Source: Luteolibacter arcticus (lineage in GTDB: Bacteria > Verrucomicrobiota > Verrucomicrobiia > Verrucomicrobiales > Akkermansiaceae). Taken from it: a stretch of 64,000 nucleotides of DNA. The notes below the pieces were generated by a model, which saw only the letters and a program-made list of their open reading frames with translations, was not told the DNA's origin and did no database searches. Location of the stretch: positions 1 to 64,000 of the forward strand of contig NZ_JAPDDT010000008.1 in NCBI RefSeq assembly GCF_025950235.1, written 5' to 3'. Both the position numbers and the translations under genes were made by a program. How positions within the stretch are numbered: position 1 is the first letter of the stretch; each line of letters starts with the position of its first letter. Shown here piece after piece: positions 42,963 to 51,110 of the stretch.

Positions 42963-43325
42963 TCACTTCGCTTCGGGCTTTGGCTCGGGCTTTTCCACCG
43001 GCATTTCGATGTCGTCCGTGAGTGCTTCGGCGTCGGGGCCGTCGCTGAGGATGACCAGAACTTGCTTCTCGTTCTTCGTGCGGACGACGAGGCGATATTC
43101 GCGATTCCAGGCATCACGTGGGACCTTGTCCATGAATCGCATCCAACGCTTGGGAACTGGAGCTTCGGTGGGTTTTTCCACGAGCGCGATCAGCCCCTGC
43201 TTGTCAGTGGGGTAGTCGCCCGTGGTGAGCTTGTACATTTCCAGCGCCGCCGCGATGGTCTTGCCGTCGGCTTCGACCCGCTGGCGCTTGGCCTTTTCTG
43301 TCTGGCCCTTCAGGAAGCCGGTCAC
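42963..43325 (-). CDS. Exported GspG/pseudopilin C-terminal-like protein
   Basis: 120 residues from the GTG at 43325. The pattern AAALEMYKLTTGDYPTDKQGL and later DAWNREYRL is that of type II secretion GspG after its N-terminal helix, but here there is no pilin leader. In the same frame upstream lies a perfect-looking signal peptide, PRHALSLFAILCLLGLSSPLAA, preceded not by ATG but by ATA at 43401-43403. No ATG, GTG or TTG lies between that codon and the GTG. Either the true start is ATA or a mutated ATG, or the signal peptide is lost. The C terminus is Pro/Glu/Lys-rich. It is convergent with uvrB. Confidence 0.7.
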   Translation of the reverse strand: MTGFLKGQTEKAKRQRVEADGKTIAAALEMYKLTTGDYPTDKQGLIALVEKPTEAPVPKRWMRFMDKVPRDAWNREYRLVVRTKNEKQVLVILSDGPDAEALTDDIEMPVEKPEPKPEAK

Positions 43326-43424
43326 GAGTCCGTCCGCCGCGAGGGGAGACGAGAGGCCGAGCAGGCAGAGAATCGCGAAAAGCGAAAGTGCGTGGCGCGG
43401 TATGGCGGGCGGGCGGTAAACGGG

Positions 43425-43973
43425 TCAGGGACGGGCGAAATGATATCGCGCGCTCTCTAAAATACCGCAGGCGATCTCTTCTGTCTCCAGGCCGGAGGTC
43501 TCCAACTCCAGATCTGCGATCTCGTGGTAGAGCGGGCTGCGCTCGATGAGGAGTCTTTCGATCTTTTCCCGGGGATTCTCGGTCTGGAGCAGCGGACGCT
43601 CGCGGTTGCGGGCGGTGCGCTGGAGGATGACGTCCACCGGCGCTTGCAGCCAGACGACGTAGCCGAGCTTGGACAGCAGCTTGCGGTTGGCCCGGCGGCC
43701 GACGATGCCGCCGCCGGTCGCGATGATCCGCCGGGGCGTGCCGGGTGCGGAGAGCTCATTGAGCACGGCACTTTCCAGCTCGCGGAAGGCCGGTTCGCCA
43801 CGCCGGGCGAAGATCTCGGTGATCGCCATGCGGGCTTTTTCCTCGATCAGATGGTCGGTATCGACCAGCGGATAGCCGAGCAGGGCCTGGAGTTTGCGGC
43901 CCACCGTGGTCTTCCCGCAGCCCATCAAGCCGATCAGCACGATGTTCTTTGGGAGTCCGTCCGCGGGTTGCAT
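43425..43973 (-). CDS. aroK: Shikimate kinase
   Basis: A protein of 182 residues from ATG at 43973. Walker A is GLMGCGKTTVG (15-25), followed by PLVDTDHLIEE for shikimate binding, FARRGEPAFRELE, and IATGGGIV. The lid region RNRERPLL is present. The reaction is ATP-dependent phosphorylation of shikimate in chorismate synthesis. It is divergent to the Sua5 gene. The length and motifs are standard. Confidence 0.95.
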   Translation of the reverse strand: MQPADGLPKNIVLIGLMGCGKTTVGRKLQALLGYPLVDTDHLIEEKARMAITEIFARRGEPAFRELESAVLNELSAPGTPRRIIATGGGIVGRRANRKLLSKLGYVVWLQAPVDVILQRTARNRERPLLQTENPREKIERLLIERSPLYHEIADLELETSGLETEEIACGILESARYHFARP

Positions 43974-44072
43974 GGCAGAAGCGTAACGGTGGTGGAAGGG
44001 CGCGGAAAGTTCCAATCCTGCAAATGTAAATACGGGCTGGCCCGTCCCGCGGGCCGTTGCCAAGCTCGCGCC

Positions 44073-45104
44073 GTGCCAGAGACCCGCATCCTGTCCGTTG
44101 ACGAAGAAGACATGAAGACCGCCGTGGGCGAGGCCGTCGCCTTGCTTGCCGCCGGGGAAATTGTGGCCGTGCCGACCGAGACGGTCTATGGCCTCGCCGC
44201 CGACGCTTTCAATGCGGATGCGGTCGCGAAGGTCTTCGCCGCCAAGGAACGCCCGGCCTTCGACCCGCTAATCGTCCACATTTCCTCCCTCAAGGAACTC
44301 GCCGAGGTGGCGGAGCTGCCGGAGGACATCGCCGGCGTGGTGAAAAGTCTGGCCGGAGCGTTTTGGCCGGGGCCGCTGACGATCGTGCTGCCGAAGACCG
44401 ACAAGGTGCCGGATCTGGTGACCAGCGGCCTGCCGACGGTGGCCGTGAGGCAGAGCGGCAGCGTGATTTTCCGCAACATCGGCAAGGCGCTGGGCCGGCC
44501 GATCGCGGCGCCGAGCGCGAACCGCTTCGGCCGCATTTCGCCGACTTCCGCTGGCGCGGTGATGAAGGAGCTCGACGGCCGCATCCCGCTGATCATCGAC
44601 GGCGGCGCGTGCCGCGAGGGAATCGAGAGCACGATCGTGAAGATCGAGTCCCGGGGCGAGCAGCGGCCGCTGATCCACGTGCTGCGGGCGGGGCCGGTGA
44701 CCAAGGAGGAGCTCCAGAAATTTGGCAAGGTGGTCATTGAAAAGCGCGTGACCGACCAGCCTGATGCGCCCGGCCAACTGGAGAGCCACTACGCGCCGCG
44801 GACGCCGCTGCTGATGTTTGAAAAGCCGGAGGATTTCCGGCCGGAGCCCGGGAAAAAATACGGGCTGCTGAGCTACCGCGGCGACCCGAAGGCCGGCTAC
44901 ATGGACCTCCACGAGTGGGAGGTGGTCGAGGAGCTGAGCCCTGGCAGCGGCAAGCTGATCGAGGCGGCGGTGCGGCTGTTTTACGTGATGCGCTTCCTCG
45001 ATGAACAGGGGCTGGACGCGATCGTGGCGGAGCCGGTGAGTGAGACGGGGCTGGGCGTGGCGATCATGGACCGGCTGCGGCGGGCGGCGGTTTCGCAGGG
45101 GTGA
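44073..45104 (+). CDS. L-threonylcarbamoyladenylate synthase (Sua5/YrdC, long form)
   Basis: A protein of 343 residues from GTG at 44073. The YrdC domain (about 15-210) has VAVPTETVYGLAADAFN, KERPAFDPLIVH, FWPGPLTIVLP, and PSANRFGRISPT. A C-terminal Sua5 domain (about 235-340) is joined by the linker GQLESHYAPRTPL. The enzyme forms threonylcarbamoyl-AMP from Thr, bicarbonate and ATP for the t6A37 tRNA modification. It is divergent to aroK. The long form with the Sua5 domain is common in bacteria of this phylum. Identity is confident. Confidence 0.95.
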   Translation: MPETRILSVDEEDMKTAVGEAVALLAAGEIVAVPTETVYGLAADAFNADAVAKVFAAKERPAFDPLIVHISSLKELAEVAELPEDIAGVVKSLAGAFWPGPLTIVLPKTDKVPDLVTSGLPTVAVRQSGSVIFRNIGKALGRPIAAPSANRFGRISPTSAGAVMKELDGRIPLIIDGGACREGIESTIVKIESRGEQRPLIHVLRAGPVTKEELQKFGKVVIEKRVTDQPDAPGQLESHYAPRTPLLMFEKPEDFRPEPGKKYGLLSYRGDPKAGYMDLHEWEVVEELSPGSGKLIEAAVRLFYVMRFLDEQGLDAIVAEPVSETGLGVAIMDRLRRAAVSQG

Positions 45105-45132
45105 GTTCCTGGTAGGTGCGGTGGTGACACCG

Positions 45133-45188
45133 CGGGAGCGGGGGGAGTGGTCTGCCGCTGGGGACCACTCCGCATTGTTACCAATGCG
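45133..45188. repeat. Two adjacent hairpins with CGGGAGCG head (REP-like)
   Basis: CGGGAGCG (45132-45140) is followed by GAGTGGTC/GACCACTC (45145-45152 and 45163-45170) and then CGCATTG/CAATGCG (45171-45177 and 45182-45188). The same CGGGAGCG head precedes the hairpin at 32872-32889 when read on the minus strand. It lies in the gap between Sua5 and the next gene; it may also act as a terminator. Confidence 0.45.
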
Positions 45189-45282
45189 CCTACGGAAGGT
45201 GTCGCCTTGCGGAAGCAGAAGTCGCCCGCGGGGGTTGGCTACTTGCGCGTGTTAGGATCCCGCCTAGGCTGTGGTTCATTCC

Positions 45283-45900
45283 ATGCGCCGCCACCGTGTT
45301 CTCCTCCAGACCGCCCTTCTGCTCGCCCTGATCTGGGGTGGTGTGGTTGCGATGCGGGCGTTCGCGGGGTCGAGGGAGGTCACCGCGGAGAAGGTCAACA
45401 GGGAGATCGAGGCGGCGGCATTTGATGACTGGGCGGGTCGGGAAGGCACCGACTCCGGACGGGAGAAGAAGCTCCGTGAGATCGCGGGCCTGGTGAACCG
45501 GCTCGATTTCGCCGAGCGGCAGAAGACGCGGGAGGACCGCACGACCGAGGGGTTTTTCCGCCGGATGAGTCCGCCGGAGAAGAAGCTCTTCATCGACCTC
45601 ACGGTGCGGGAGTCGATGGGCAAGTTCATGGAGGCGATGGATGCGCTGCCGCCAGAGAAGCGGAAGGAATTCGTGGAGCAAGGGTTGCGCGAGATCGAGA
45701 GCGGCAAGACAGAGGAGGAAATGGCACGGGCGCGTGAGCTCGGCGACGACTTGCTGGAGACCATCGCGGGGGAAGGCATGCGCGCCTATTTTGAGAAAGC
45801 CAGTGCCGACACCAAGCTCGACCTCGCGCCGCTGATGGAGTCAATGAACGAGGTGATGCAGGGCCTGCGGGGCCAGGAATTCGGACAGCCACCGCGATGA
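45283..45900 (+). CDS. Membrane-anchored hypothetical protein before a pseudopilin gene
   Basis: A protein of 205 residues from ATG at 45283. One N-terminal hydrophobic helix (about 7-27) is followed by a highly charged helical domain rich in Glu, Lys and Arg (FFRRMSPPEKKLFIDL, MDALPPEKRKEFVEQG). No family is recognised. The stop overlaps the start of the pseudopilin gene (ATGA), so the two are translationally coupled. It may be a periplasmic partner of that pseudopilin. The function is unknown. Confidence 0.75.
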   Translation: MRRHRVLLQTALLLALIWGGVVAMRAFAGSREVTAEKVNREIEAAAFDDWAGREGTDSGREKKLREIAGLVNRLDFAERQKTREDRTTEGFFRRMSPPEKKLFIDLTVRESMGKFMEAMDALPPEKRKEFVEQGLREIESGKTEEEMARARELGDDLLETIAGEGMRAYFEKASADTKLDLAPLMESMNEVMQGLRGQEFGQPPR

Positions 45901-46430
45901 AACTTTCCTCTCGTCATAGGCAGCCGGGCTTCACCCTCACCGAGGTGCTGATCGTCCTCGCCATCATCGTGGCTCTCGCTGCGATTGCCGTTCCGGTCGG
46001 TCGTTCGGTCATGGCCAAGTCGCGCAATGCTGCGTGTTTATCGAACCTTCGGCAGATCGGCACCGGCCTGGAGGCCTACTTGCAGGATCATGCCCAGACG
46101 ATGCCGGAAATTGCGGCCGGCCGCAAAGGCAAGAACGAGGACACACCGGTGCTCGAAACGGAACTCGCGAGCTACCTTTCCAACCCGGAAGCATTTCACT
46201 GCCCCGCCGATCACAAGTGCTTCGAGGCATCCGGCTGCAGCTACCTGTGGAACTCCAGCCAGAGCGGGCGCAATCGCTTGAAGCTCGTCTTCTTCGGCAA
46301 GGAGGGCGACGACCGCCGCATCCCGCTCGTCACCGACAAGGAAGACTGGCACCCCGGCGAGTCCGGCGTGAATTTCCTCTACGCCGATCTCTCCGCATCC
46401 AGCAAGGTCGAGTTCGGCGTGAACCAGTGA
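45897..46430 (+). CDS. Type II/IV pseudopilin with H-X9-DG-type C terminus
   Basis: A protein of 177 residues. The leader QPGFTLTEVLIVLAIIVALAA is the prepilin peptidase cleavage site (G|FTLTE) plus the N-terminal helix. Next comes CLSNLRQIGTGLEAYLQD, and the C terminus GESGVNFLYADLSASS resembles the H-X9-DG region common in verrucomicrobial and planctomycetal prepilins. Cysteines at CPADHKC and SGCSYLW may form a disulphide. It is cleaved by a prepilin peptidase and placed in a pilus-like fibre or a secretion machine; no such machinery is in the window. Its start overlaps the preceding gene. Confidence 0.88.
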   Translation: MKLSSRHRQPGFTLTEVLIVLAIIVALAAIAVPVGRSVMAKSRNAACLSNLRQIGTGLEAYLQDHAQTMPEIAAGRKGKNEDTPVLETELASYLSNPEAFHCPADHKCFEASGCSYLWNSSQSGRNRLKLVFFGKEGDDRRIPLVTDKEDWHPGESGVNFLYADLSASSKVEFGVNQ

Positions 46431-46448
46431 AAGGCAAGATGGGAAATT

Positions 46449-46516
46449 GTAGATGGTAGACCGTAGATGCCTGACGCTGCCGCTTTCTGAAATCCGCCAT
46501 CTAACATCCGCCATCT
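46449..46516. repeat. Two short direct repeats, both with 14-base period
   Basis: GTAGATG at 46449-46455 and 46463-46469, and ATCCGCCATCT at 46492-46502 and 46506-46516, both spaced 14 bases apart. They lie between the pseudopilin gene and the ABC ATPase start. The second pair surrounds a CTAACA motif. A regulatory or slippage origin is possible. Confidence 0.4.
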
Positions 46517-46522
46517 CCTCCC

Positions 46523-47416
46523 ATGCTTCGCGTCACCGGTCTTTGCAAATCCTTCGGCGGGAAGCCGGCGTTGCACGATGTGTCGTTCGAGGTGAAGCGC
46601 GGTGAGATTCACGGATTGCTCGGCCACAATGGTGCGGGCAAGAGCACCACGCTGGGGATCATACTCGGCATGGTGGAGCCGGACAAAGGCGAGGCGCGCA
46701 TTGGTGGCGTGTCGGTTCAGGAGGATCATGCCGGGGCGCTGAATCAGGTGGGCGCGATTTTCGAGAGTCCGGCCTTTTACGACTATCTCAGCGGCTGGGA
46801 GAATCTCCGCATCCTGGCCGGTTACTCGGGATGGTTTGATGAAAAGCTGGCGCGAGAGGTGGTCGAGCGGGTGGGGCTGACCAAGCGCATCCGCAGCAAG
46901 GTGGGCAGCTACTCGCATGGCATGCGGCAGCGGCTGGCGCTTGCCCAGGCGCTGTTGCCGGAGCCGCAGGTGCTCTTGTTAGACGAGCCGACCGACGGCC
47001 TCGATCCGGAAGGCATCAAGTGGTTCCGCGATTTCATCCTCGACCTGCGGAAGGACCGGGGGATGACCGTGCTTTTCAATTCCCACCTGCTCGCCGAGGT
47101 CGAGCAGATGTGCGACCGCGTGACCATCCTCCGGGAGGGTCGGCTGGTGCATGAGGGGTCGCTGGATGACCTGCGCGAGGAAGCCCCGGTCTATGAGGTG
47201 AACCTGGAGCCGTGGGATCAGGCGAAGGCTTTCCTCGAACTCAATGATGCGCAGGTGCTGGCTCCGGGGCGCATCGCTTTGCCGGCAGACGCCGATCCCG
47301 CATTGTTTGTCGCGGCGCTGGTCGGCTGTGGCATCCGCGTTGCCGCCTTCGCGCCGGTGCGAAGATCGCTGGAGGACCTGTATTTGGAAATCTCGACGAG
47401 CCACTCCGACGCATGA
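46523..47416 (+). CDS. ABC transporter ATP-binding protein (ABC-2 exporter type)
   Basis: A protein of 297 residues. Walker A is GHNGAGKST (about 35-43), signature SHGMRQRLALAQ, and Walker B LLLDEPTDGLDP, followed by the H-loop at NSHLLAEV. The C-terminal 80 residues are an accessory domain as in exporters of the CcmA/NatA class. It overlaps the permease gene by four bases (ATGA), so the two form one unit. Walker B is encoded with a rare TTA codon in a TTGTTAGA context. The exported substrate is unknown. Confidence 0.93.
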   Translation: MLRVTGLCKSFGGKPALHDVSFEVKRGEIHGLLGHNGAGKSTTLGIILGMVEPDKGEARIGGVSVQEDHAGALNQVGAIFESPAFYDYLSGWENLRILAGYSGWFDEKLAREVVERVGLTKRIRSKVGSYSHGMRQRLALAQALLPEPQVLLLDEPTDGLDPEGIKWFRDFILDLRKDRGMTVLFNSHLLAEVEQMCDRVTILREGRLVHEGSLDDLREEAPVYEVNLEPWDQAKAFLELNDAQVLAPGRIALPADADPALFVAALVGCGIRVAAFAPVRRSLEDLYLEISTSHSDA

Positions 47417-48261
47417 ATTTCCTCCGCCAACTCCGCGGCGAACTCCGCAAGCTCTTCGGTCGGCCCCGGACATTCTTGGGCTATGGCGTTTTCATTGCTC
47501 TGGAGGCTCTGATCCTCATCGTTTACAAGTTCGGTCGCGGCCAGCAGTACATGCGGGATTTGATCGAACGGAACGGCTATTCGTTCGCGACCTATTTCAG
47601 CTCACTTTCGATTACCTTCATGATCATGGTGCTGAGCATGTTCTTGCTCGGCTCGATTTTCTTCGCGCTGGTCGCGGGTGATATTGTCGCGAAGGAGACC
47701 GAAGATGGGAACCTGCGGCTTGTGTTGTCACGCCCGGTCGGCCGCTTGCGCCTGCTGCTGGTGAAGTATGCGGCAATAATCATCTATACCTTCACGTTCG
47801 TCTTTTTCGTCGGGGTGACGGGCTACGGCATGGCGGTGGCGGCGATGGGCGCGGGTGGGGGGCTCTTCGTGATGGAGCCGACGATGAAGGTCTTTGCCGT
47901 CTATCCGACGTGGTCGGAGGGCGCCGGCCGCCTCGCTCTCGGAGCGACCGGAATCGCCGTCAGTATGATCACCCTTTCGTCGCTGGCTTTCATGTTCTCG
48001 TGTTTCAAGATCAAGCCGGCTGCGGCGACCATTGTAACGCTGGCATTGCTCTTCATGGACATGATCCTCCAGAAGTTCCCGTTCTTCCAGCCCTACGAGC
48101 AATGGTTCGTGACGTGGCGAATGAGCTGCTGGCTGTATTTGATGGATAACTACATCTCGTGGCCGAAGATCGCGGGGTCGTATGCGTTTCTCTTCGGCCT
48201 GAATGCCACCTTGTTCCTGATCGGCTACACCGCGTTCCGGCTGCGGGATTTCAAGACCTAG
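47413..48261 (+). CDS. ABC-2 type transporter permease
   Basis: A protein of 282 residues with about six predicted transmembrane helices (first at about 19-36, last at about 255-275). An amphipathic N terminus MNFLRQLRGELRKLFGRP and the VAGDIVAKETEDGNLRLVLSRPVGR motif, typical of ABC-2 permeases, are present. It couples translationally with the ATPase gene. Together they make a two-gene exporter whose substrate cannot be read from sequence. A large hairpin at 48275-48333 follows the stop. Confidence 0.9.
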   Translation: MNFLRQLRGELRKLFGRPRTFLGYGVFIALEALILIVYKFGRGQQYMRDLIERNGYSFATYFSSLSITFMIMVLSMFLLGSIFFALVAGDIVAKETEDGNLRLVLSRPVGRLRLLLVKYAAIIIYTFTFVFFVGVTGYGMAVAAMGAGGGLFVMEPTMKVFAVYPTWSEGAGRLALGATGIAVSMITLSSLAFMFSCFKIKPAAATIVTLALLFMDMILQKFPFFQPYEQWFVTWRMSCWLYLMDNYISWPKIAGSYAFLFGLNATLFLIGYTAFRLRDFKT

Positions 48262-48274
48262 CCGGAAAAACACA

Positions 48275-48333
48275 GCGGGCGACCGGCGGGTCTCCCCGGG
48301 GGTCGCCGTCCCCGGGAGTCGCCGATCGCCCGC
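48275..48333. terminator. Large GC-rich hairpin after the ABC permease gene
   Basis: Arms GCGGGCGACCGGCG (48275-48288) and CGCCGATCGCCCGC (48320-48333) pair with one mismatch. The inner sequence has two CCCCGGG blocks that can pair further. It lies 14 bp after the stop and probably terminates the exporter transcript; it may also be a REP-like element. The remaining sequence to 48476 contains no supported gene. Confidence 0.55.
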
Positions 48334-48475
48334 AGAGAGGGAGATCATTTTTTCGAACTGGTTCGTTGCCGAACGTGGACAGATTCGCACGCCGCCGCGG
48401 ATTCCGGTATTCCCTGATCGCGTAGGTCGGGAACTTTGCTTTCCACCCGCCCGGTCCGGGCCAAAACTGGCCGCG

Positions 48476-49720
48476 ATGCGGGACGATACGCGACGCTGGA
48501 TCGAGGCCGACAAGGCGCACTGCTGGCACCCTTTCACGCCCCAACAGGCTTGGACTGACGGGGAGCCGTTGGTGCTGGTCCGTGGCGAAGGCGCGTGGCT
48601 GTGGGACTCGGAAGGCCGCAAGTATCTCGACGGAAACTCTTCCATCTGGACGAACATCCACGGGCACAATCACCCGGCGCTGAATGCCGCGATCACCCGC
48701 CAGCTCGGCGAAGTCGCGCACACCTCCTACCTCGGCTTTGCGAATCCCCGGGCGAGTGAACTGGCGGAGCGGCTGTGTGGTTTTTTCCCGGCCGGCACGC
48801 TGGAGCGCGTGTTCTTTTCCGACGACGGCTCCACCGCGATCGAGTGCGCGATGAAAATGGCGATCCAGTATCGCCAGCAGACTGGTGAGCCGGAGCGCAC
48901 TGGCTTCATCGCCTTCGACCAGGCCTACCATGGAGATACCATGGGGGCGGCGTCGCTTGGTGGGGTGTCGCGCTTTCACGACCGCTTCCGTCGTCATGGG
49001 GTGCCGGTGACCTTTGTTTCGGGGATGGGGGCGCTGCGTCACTTGCCAGCAGAGGCGGTGAGATCTACCGCGGCCGTGGTGATCGAGCCCTTGATCCAAG
49101 GCGTGAATGAAATGCGCCCGTGGCCGGCCGGCATGCTACGCGAGCTGCGTGCCTGGTGCGATGCCCACGACGTTCACCTGATGTTGGACGAGGTGATGAC
49201 CGGCTTCGGTCGCACGGGGAAAATGTTCGCCTGCCAGCACGAAGAGGTGATCCCGGATTTCCTGTGCCTCGCGAAAGGACTGACGGGTGGCTACATGCCG
49301 ATGGCGGCGACGCTTGCGACGGCTGCGGTGTATGACGCCTTCCTCGGGGCTGATGATCGCGCGTTCTACTATGGTCATAGTTACACGGCGAATCCGCTGG
49401 GCTGCGCGGTGGCGTTGGCGAGCCTCGATGTGTTCGAGGAGGAGAGGGTCTTGGAGCGCTTGCGGCCGAAGATCGCCTTGATGGCGGAATTGTTAGATGA
49501 GCTGAGGACGACGACTCCAAGGGTTCGGGCTGTCCGTCAATGCGGCTTCGTGGCCGGGATCGAGGTGGATGGCGGTGGCGCGCAGGTTTGTTTGGCAGCC
49601 CGCGAGCAGGGCCTGCTTACGCGTCCGATCCGTGACACGATCGTGCTGATGCCGCCGCTTTGCACGACGGAGGACGAACTGCGGCTGGCCATTCGCGCGA
49701 TCGCGATGGCGGCGGGCTAG
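48476..49720 (+). CDS. bioA: Adenosylmethionine-8-amino-7-oxononanoate aminotransferase
   Basis: A protein of 414 residues. Marks of BioA are WHPFTPQQAW, YLDGNSSIWTNIHGHNHP, FFSDDGSTAIECAMKMA, DQAYHGDTMGAASLGG, LMLDEVMTGFGRTG, the PLP-lysine region CLAKGLTGGYMPM (Lys about 267), and YYGHSYTANPLGCAVAL. The enzyme converts KAPA to DAPA in biotin synthesis with S-adenosylmethionine as the amino donor. It stands alone; no other bio gene is in the window. The convergent gene begins 3 bp beyond its stop. Confidence 0.93.
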   Translation: MRDDTRRWIEADKAHCWHPFTPQQAWTDGEPLVLVRGEGAWLWDSEGRKYLDGNSSIWTNIHGHNHPALNAAITRQLGEVAHTSYLGFANPRASELAERLCGFFPAGTLERVFFSDDGSTAIECAMKMAIQYRQQTGEPERTGFIAFDQAYHGDTMGAASLGGVSRFHDRFRRHGVPVTFVSGMGALRHLPAEAVRSTAAVVIEPLIQGVNEMRPWPAGMLRELRAWCDAHDVHLMLDEVMTGFGRTGKMFACQHEEVIPDFLCLAKGLTGGYMPMAATLATAAVYDAFLGADDRAFYYGHSYTANPLGCAVALASLDVFEEERVLERLRPKIALMAELLDELRTTTPRVRAVRQCGFVAGIEVDGGGAQVCLAAREQGLLTRPIRDTIVLMPPLCTTEDELRLAIRAIAMAAG

Positions 49721-49723
49721 GCT

Positions 49724-51025
49724 TTATCCGCGGATCGCGTAGACCTCGGCGGGCTCCACGTCCCAGACGAGGTGCTTGAGCGAGAGCTTCAGCAGGCCCC
49801 GCCCGTAACGGCTGCGCGTTGCCACGCCGGAAAGCAGGCGGGTGATCTGCGTGGTGAGATGGCGCTCCATCATCCGCGGCAAGGCGGCCTCCCCGTATTT
49901 TTCCGAGAGCTGGGCGCCCGCGGAATGCAGGGCATACATCCGGCCATCGTAGAAATACTCGATGATCTCGGCCCATGCCTCATGCCAGTCGAGCAGCTCG
50001 ACGAACACCTTGTCGAAGGCCTTCGCGAGCTTCGCGGGCTGATCGAGGATGCCGGCTCCCTGTGAGAAAGCATGCTGGTCGATGAGGTCCGCCGAGTGCA
50101 TCGCCATGAAAAGGCCGGGCGAGAGCATCGGGTCCACGAAGCCGAAGGCATCGCCGGTGGAGACCCAGCCGGGGCCGTGGCCGCGGTCGGAGATGAGCTG
50201 GTAATTCGTGTAGGTCATCACCGGGGTGACGCGGCGGCGTCCTTTGCCGGCGGGGGAGAGCAGAGGCTCGCTGTCGATGATCGATTCGAGCCGCTCCTCA
50301 GGCGTGCTGCCATGGCCTTGCAACGAGGCCTTGTCCACCACCACGCCGACCGAGAGGCGGCCGGGCAGGGGGATGCGCCAGCTCCAGCCGTGATTGAGCG
50401 TGGTGATGACGACCTGGCCCTCGCGCATGGCCTCGACGTCGAAATTCTCGAAATGGGCGAAGTAGGCGATGTCATTGCGGCTGCCCCGCTTGGCGCCGAT
50501 GTCGAGGACCCGTGCGAAGGACCGCGCCCGGCCGGTGGAATCGACCAAGAGCTTCGGATGTTGGCCGCCGAGCTCAGGCACGGAGGCCAGGCATTCGGCG
50601 GTGAGCTGGATTTCCCGGCCATCGGTACCGCGTTCGAGCTGGGCCCGGCGTTTCACGAAGGTCACGCCGAGTTCTTCCGCGCGGGTGCGGAGGAGGTTGT
50701 CATACTCCGGCCGCGGGATGTTGTAGGCGTAGTTGGGCATCCCCTTGAGCGCCTTCTGTGGGAAAAAGAAGTCGAGCCGGCTGCTGTCGCGGGAGATGAA
50801 GCCGACGCCGGGCTTGAATTGCGCAAATTCCTTCACCCGGTCCTCAATGCCGAGCCGGCGCATGAGCTGGACCACCCTGGGCAGCAGGGATTCGCCGACC
50901 AGCAGCTCCGGGCGCTTGTCATCGTCGAATACCAGGGTGCGGATGCCCCTGAGTGCCAGCAGTGCGGCCAGAGTACAGCCAGCTGGTCCGCCGCCCACGA
51001 CCGCCACTTCGATCTTTCCGTTCAC
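49724..51025 (-). CDS. Flavin-dependent halogenase-like oxidoreductase
   Basis: A protein of 433 residues. The FAD motif is GGGPAG (11-16), then LLVGESLLPR, typical of the halogenase branch, and the signature GWSWRIPL (WxWxIP; about 210-217). GDAFGFVDPMLSPGLFMAM matches the second FAD-binding region. WxWxIP is the mark of flavin-dependent halogenases of phenols and pyrroles, although some family members are monooxygenases or epoxidases. No carrier-protein or flavin reductase gene is adjacent. It is divergent to murI and convergent with bioA. The substrate is unknown. Confidence 0.85.
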   Translation of the reverse strand: MNGKIEVAVVGGGPAGCTLAALLALRGIRTLVFDDDKRPELLVGESLLPRVVQLMRRLGIEDRVKEFAQFKPGVGFISRDSSRLDFFFPQKALKGMPNYAYNIPRPEYDNLLRTRAEELGVTFVKRRAQLERGTDGREIQLTAECLASVPELGGQHPKLLVDSTGRARSFARVLDIGAKRGSRNDIAYFAHFENFDVEAMREGQVVITTLNHGWSWRIPLPGRLSVGVVVDKASLQGHGSTPEERLESIIDSEPLLSPAGKGRRRVTPVMTYTNYQLISDRGHGPGWVSTGDAFGFVDPMLSPGLFMAMHSADLIDQHAFSQGAGILDQPAKLAKAFDKVFVELLDWHEAWAEIIEYFYDGRMYALHSAGAQLSEKYGEAALPRMMERHLTTQITRLLSGVATRSRYGRGLLKLSLKHLVWDVEPAEVYAIRG

Positions 51026-51110
51026 GCGCTTTGCTTAGCCTTGATGCCGACGACGCGCAACGCCGTCTTTCCGCTTCACGCCCCCGGTTTTCCCGTCTTT
51101 CCTCCCGGCC

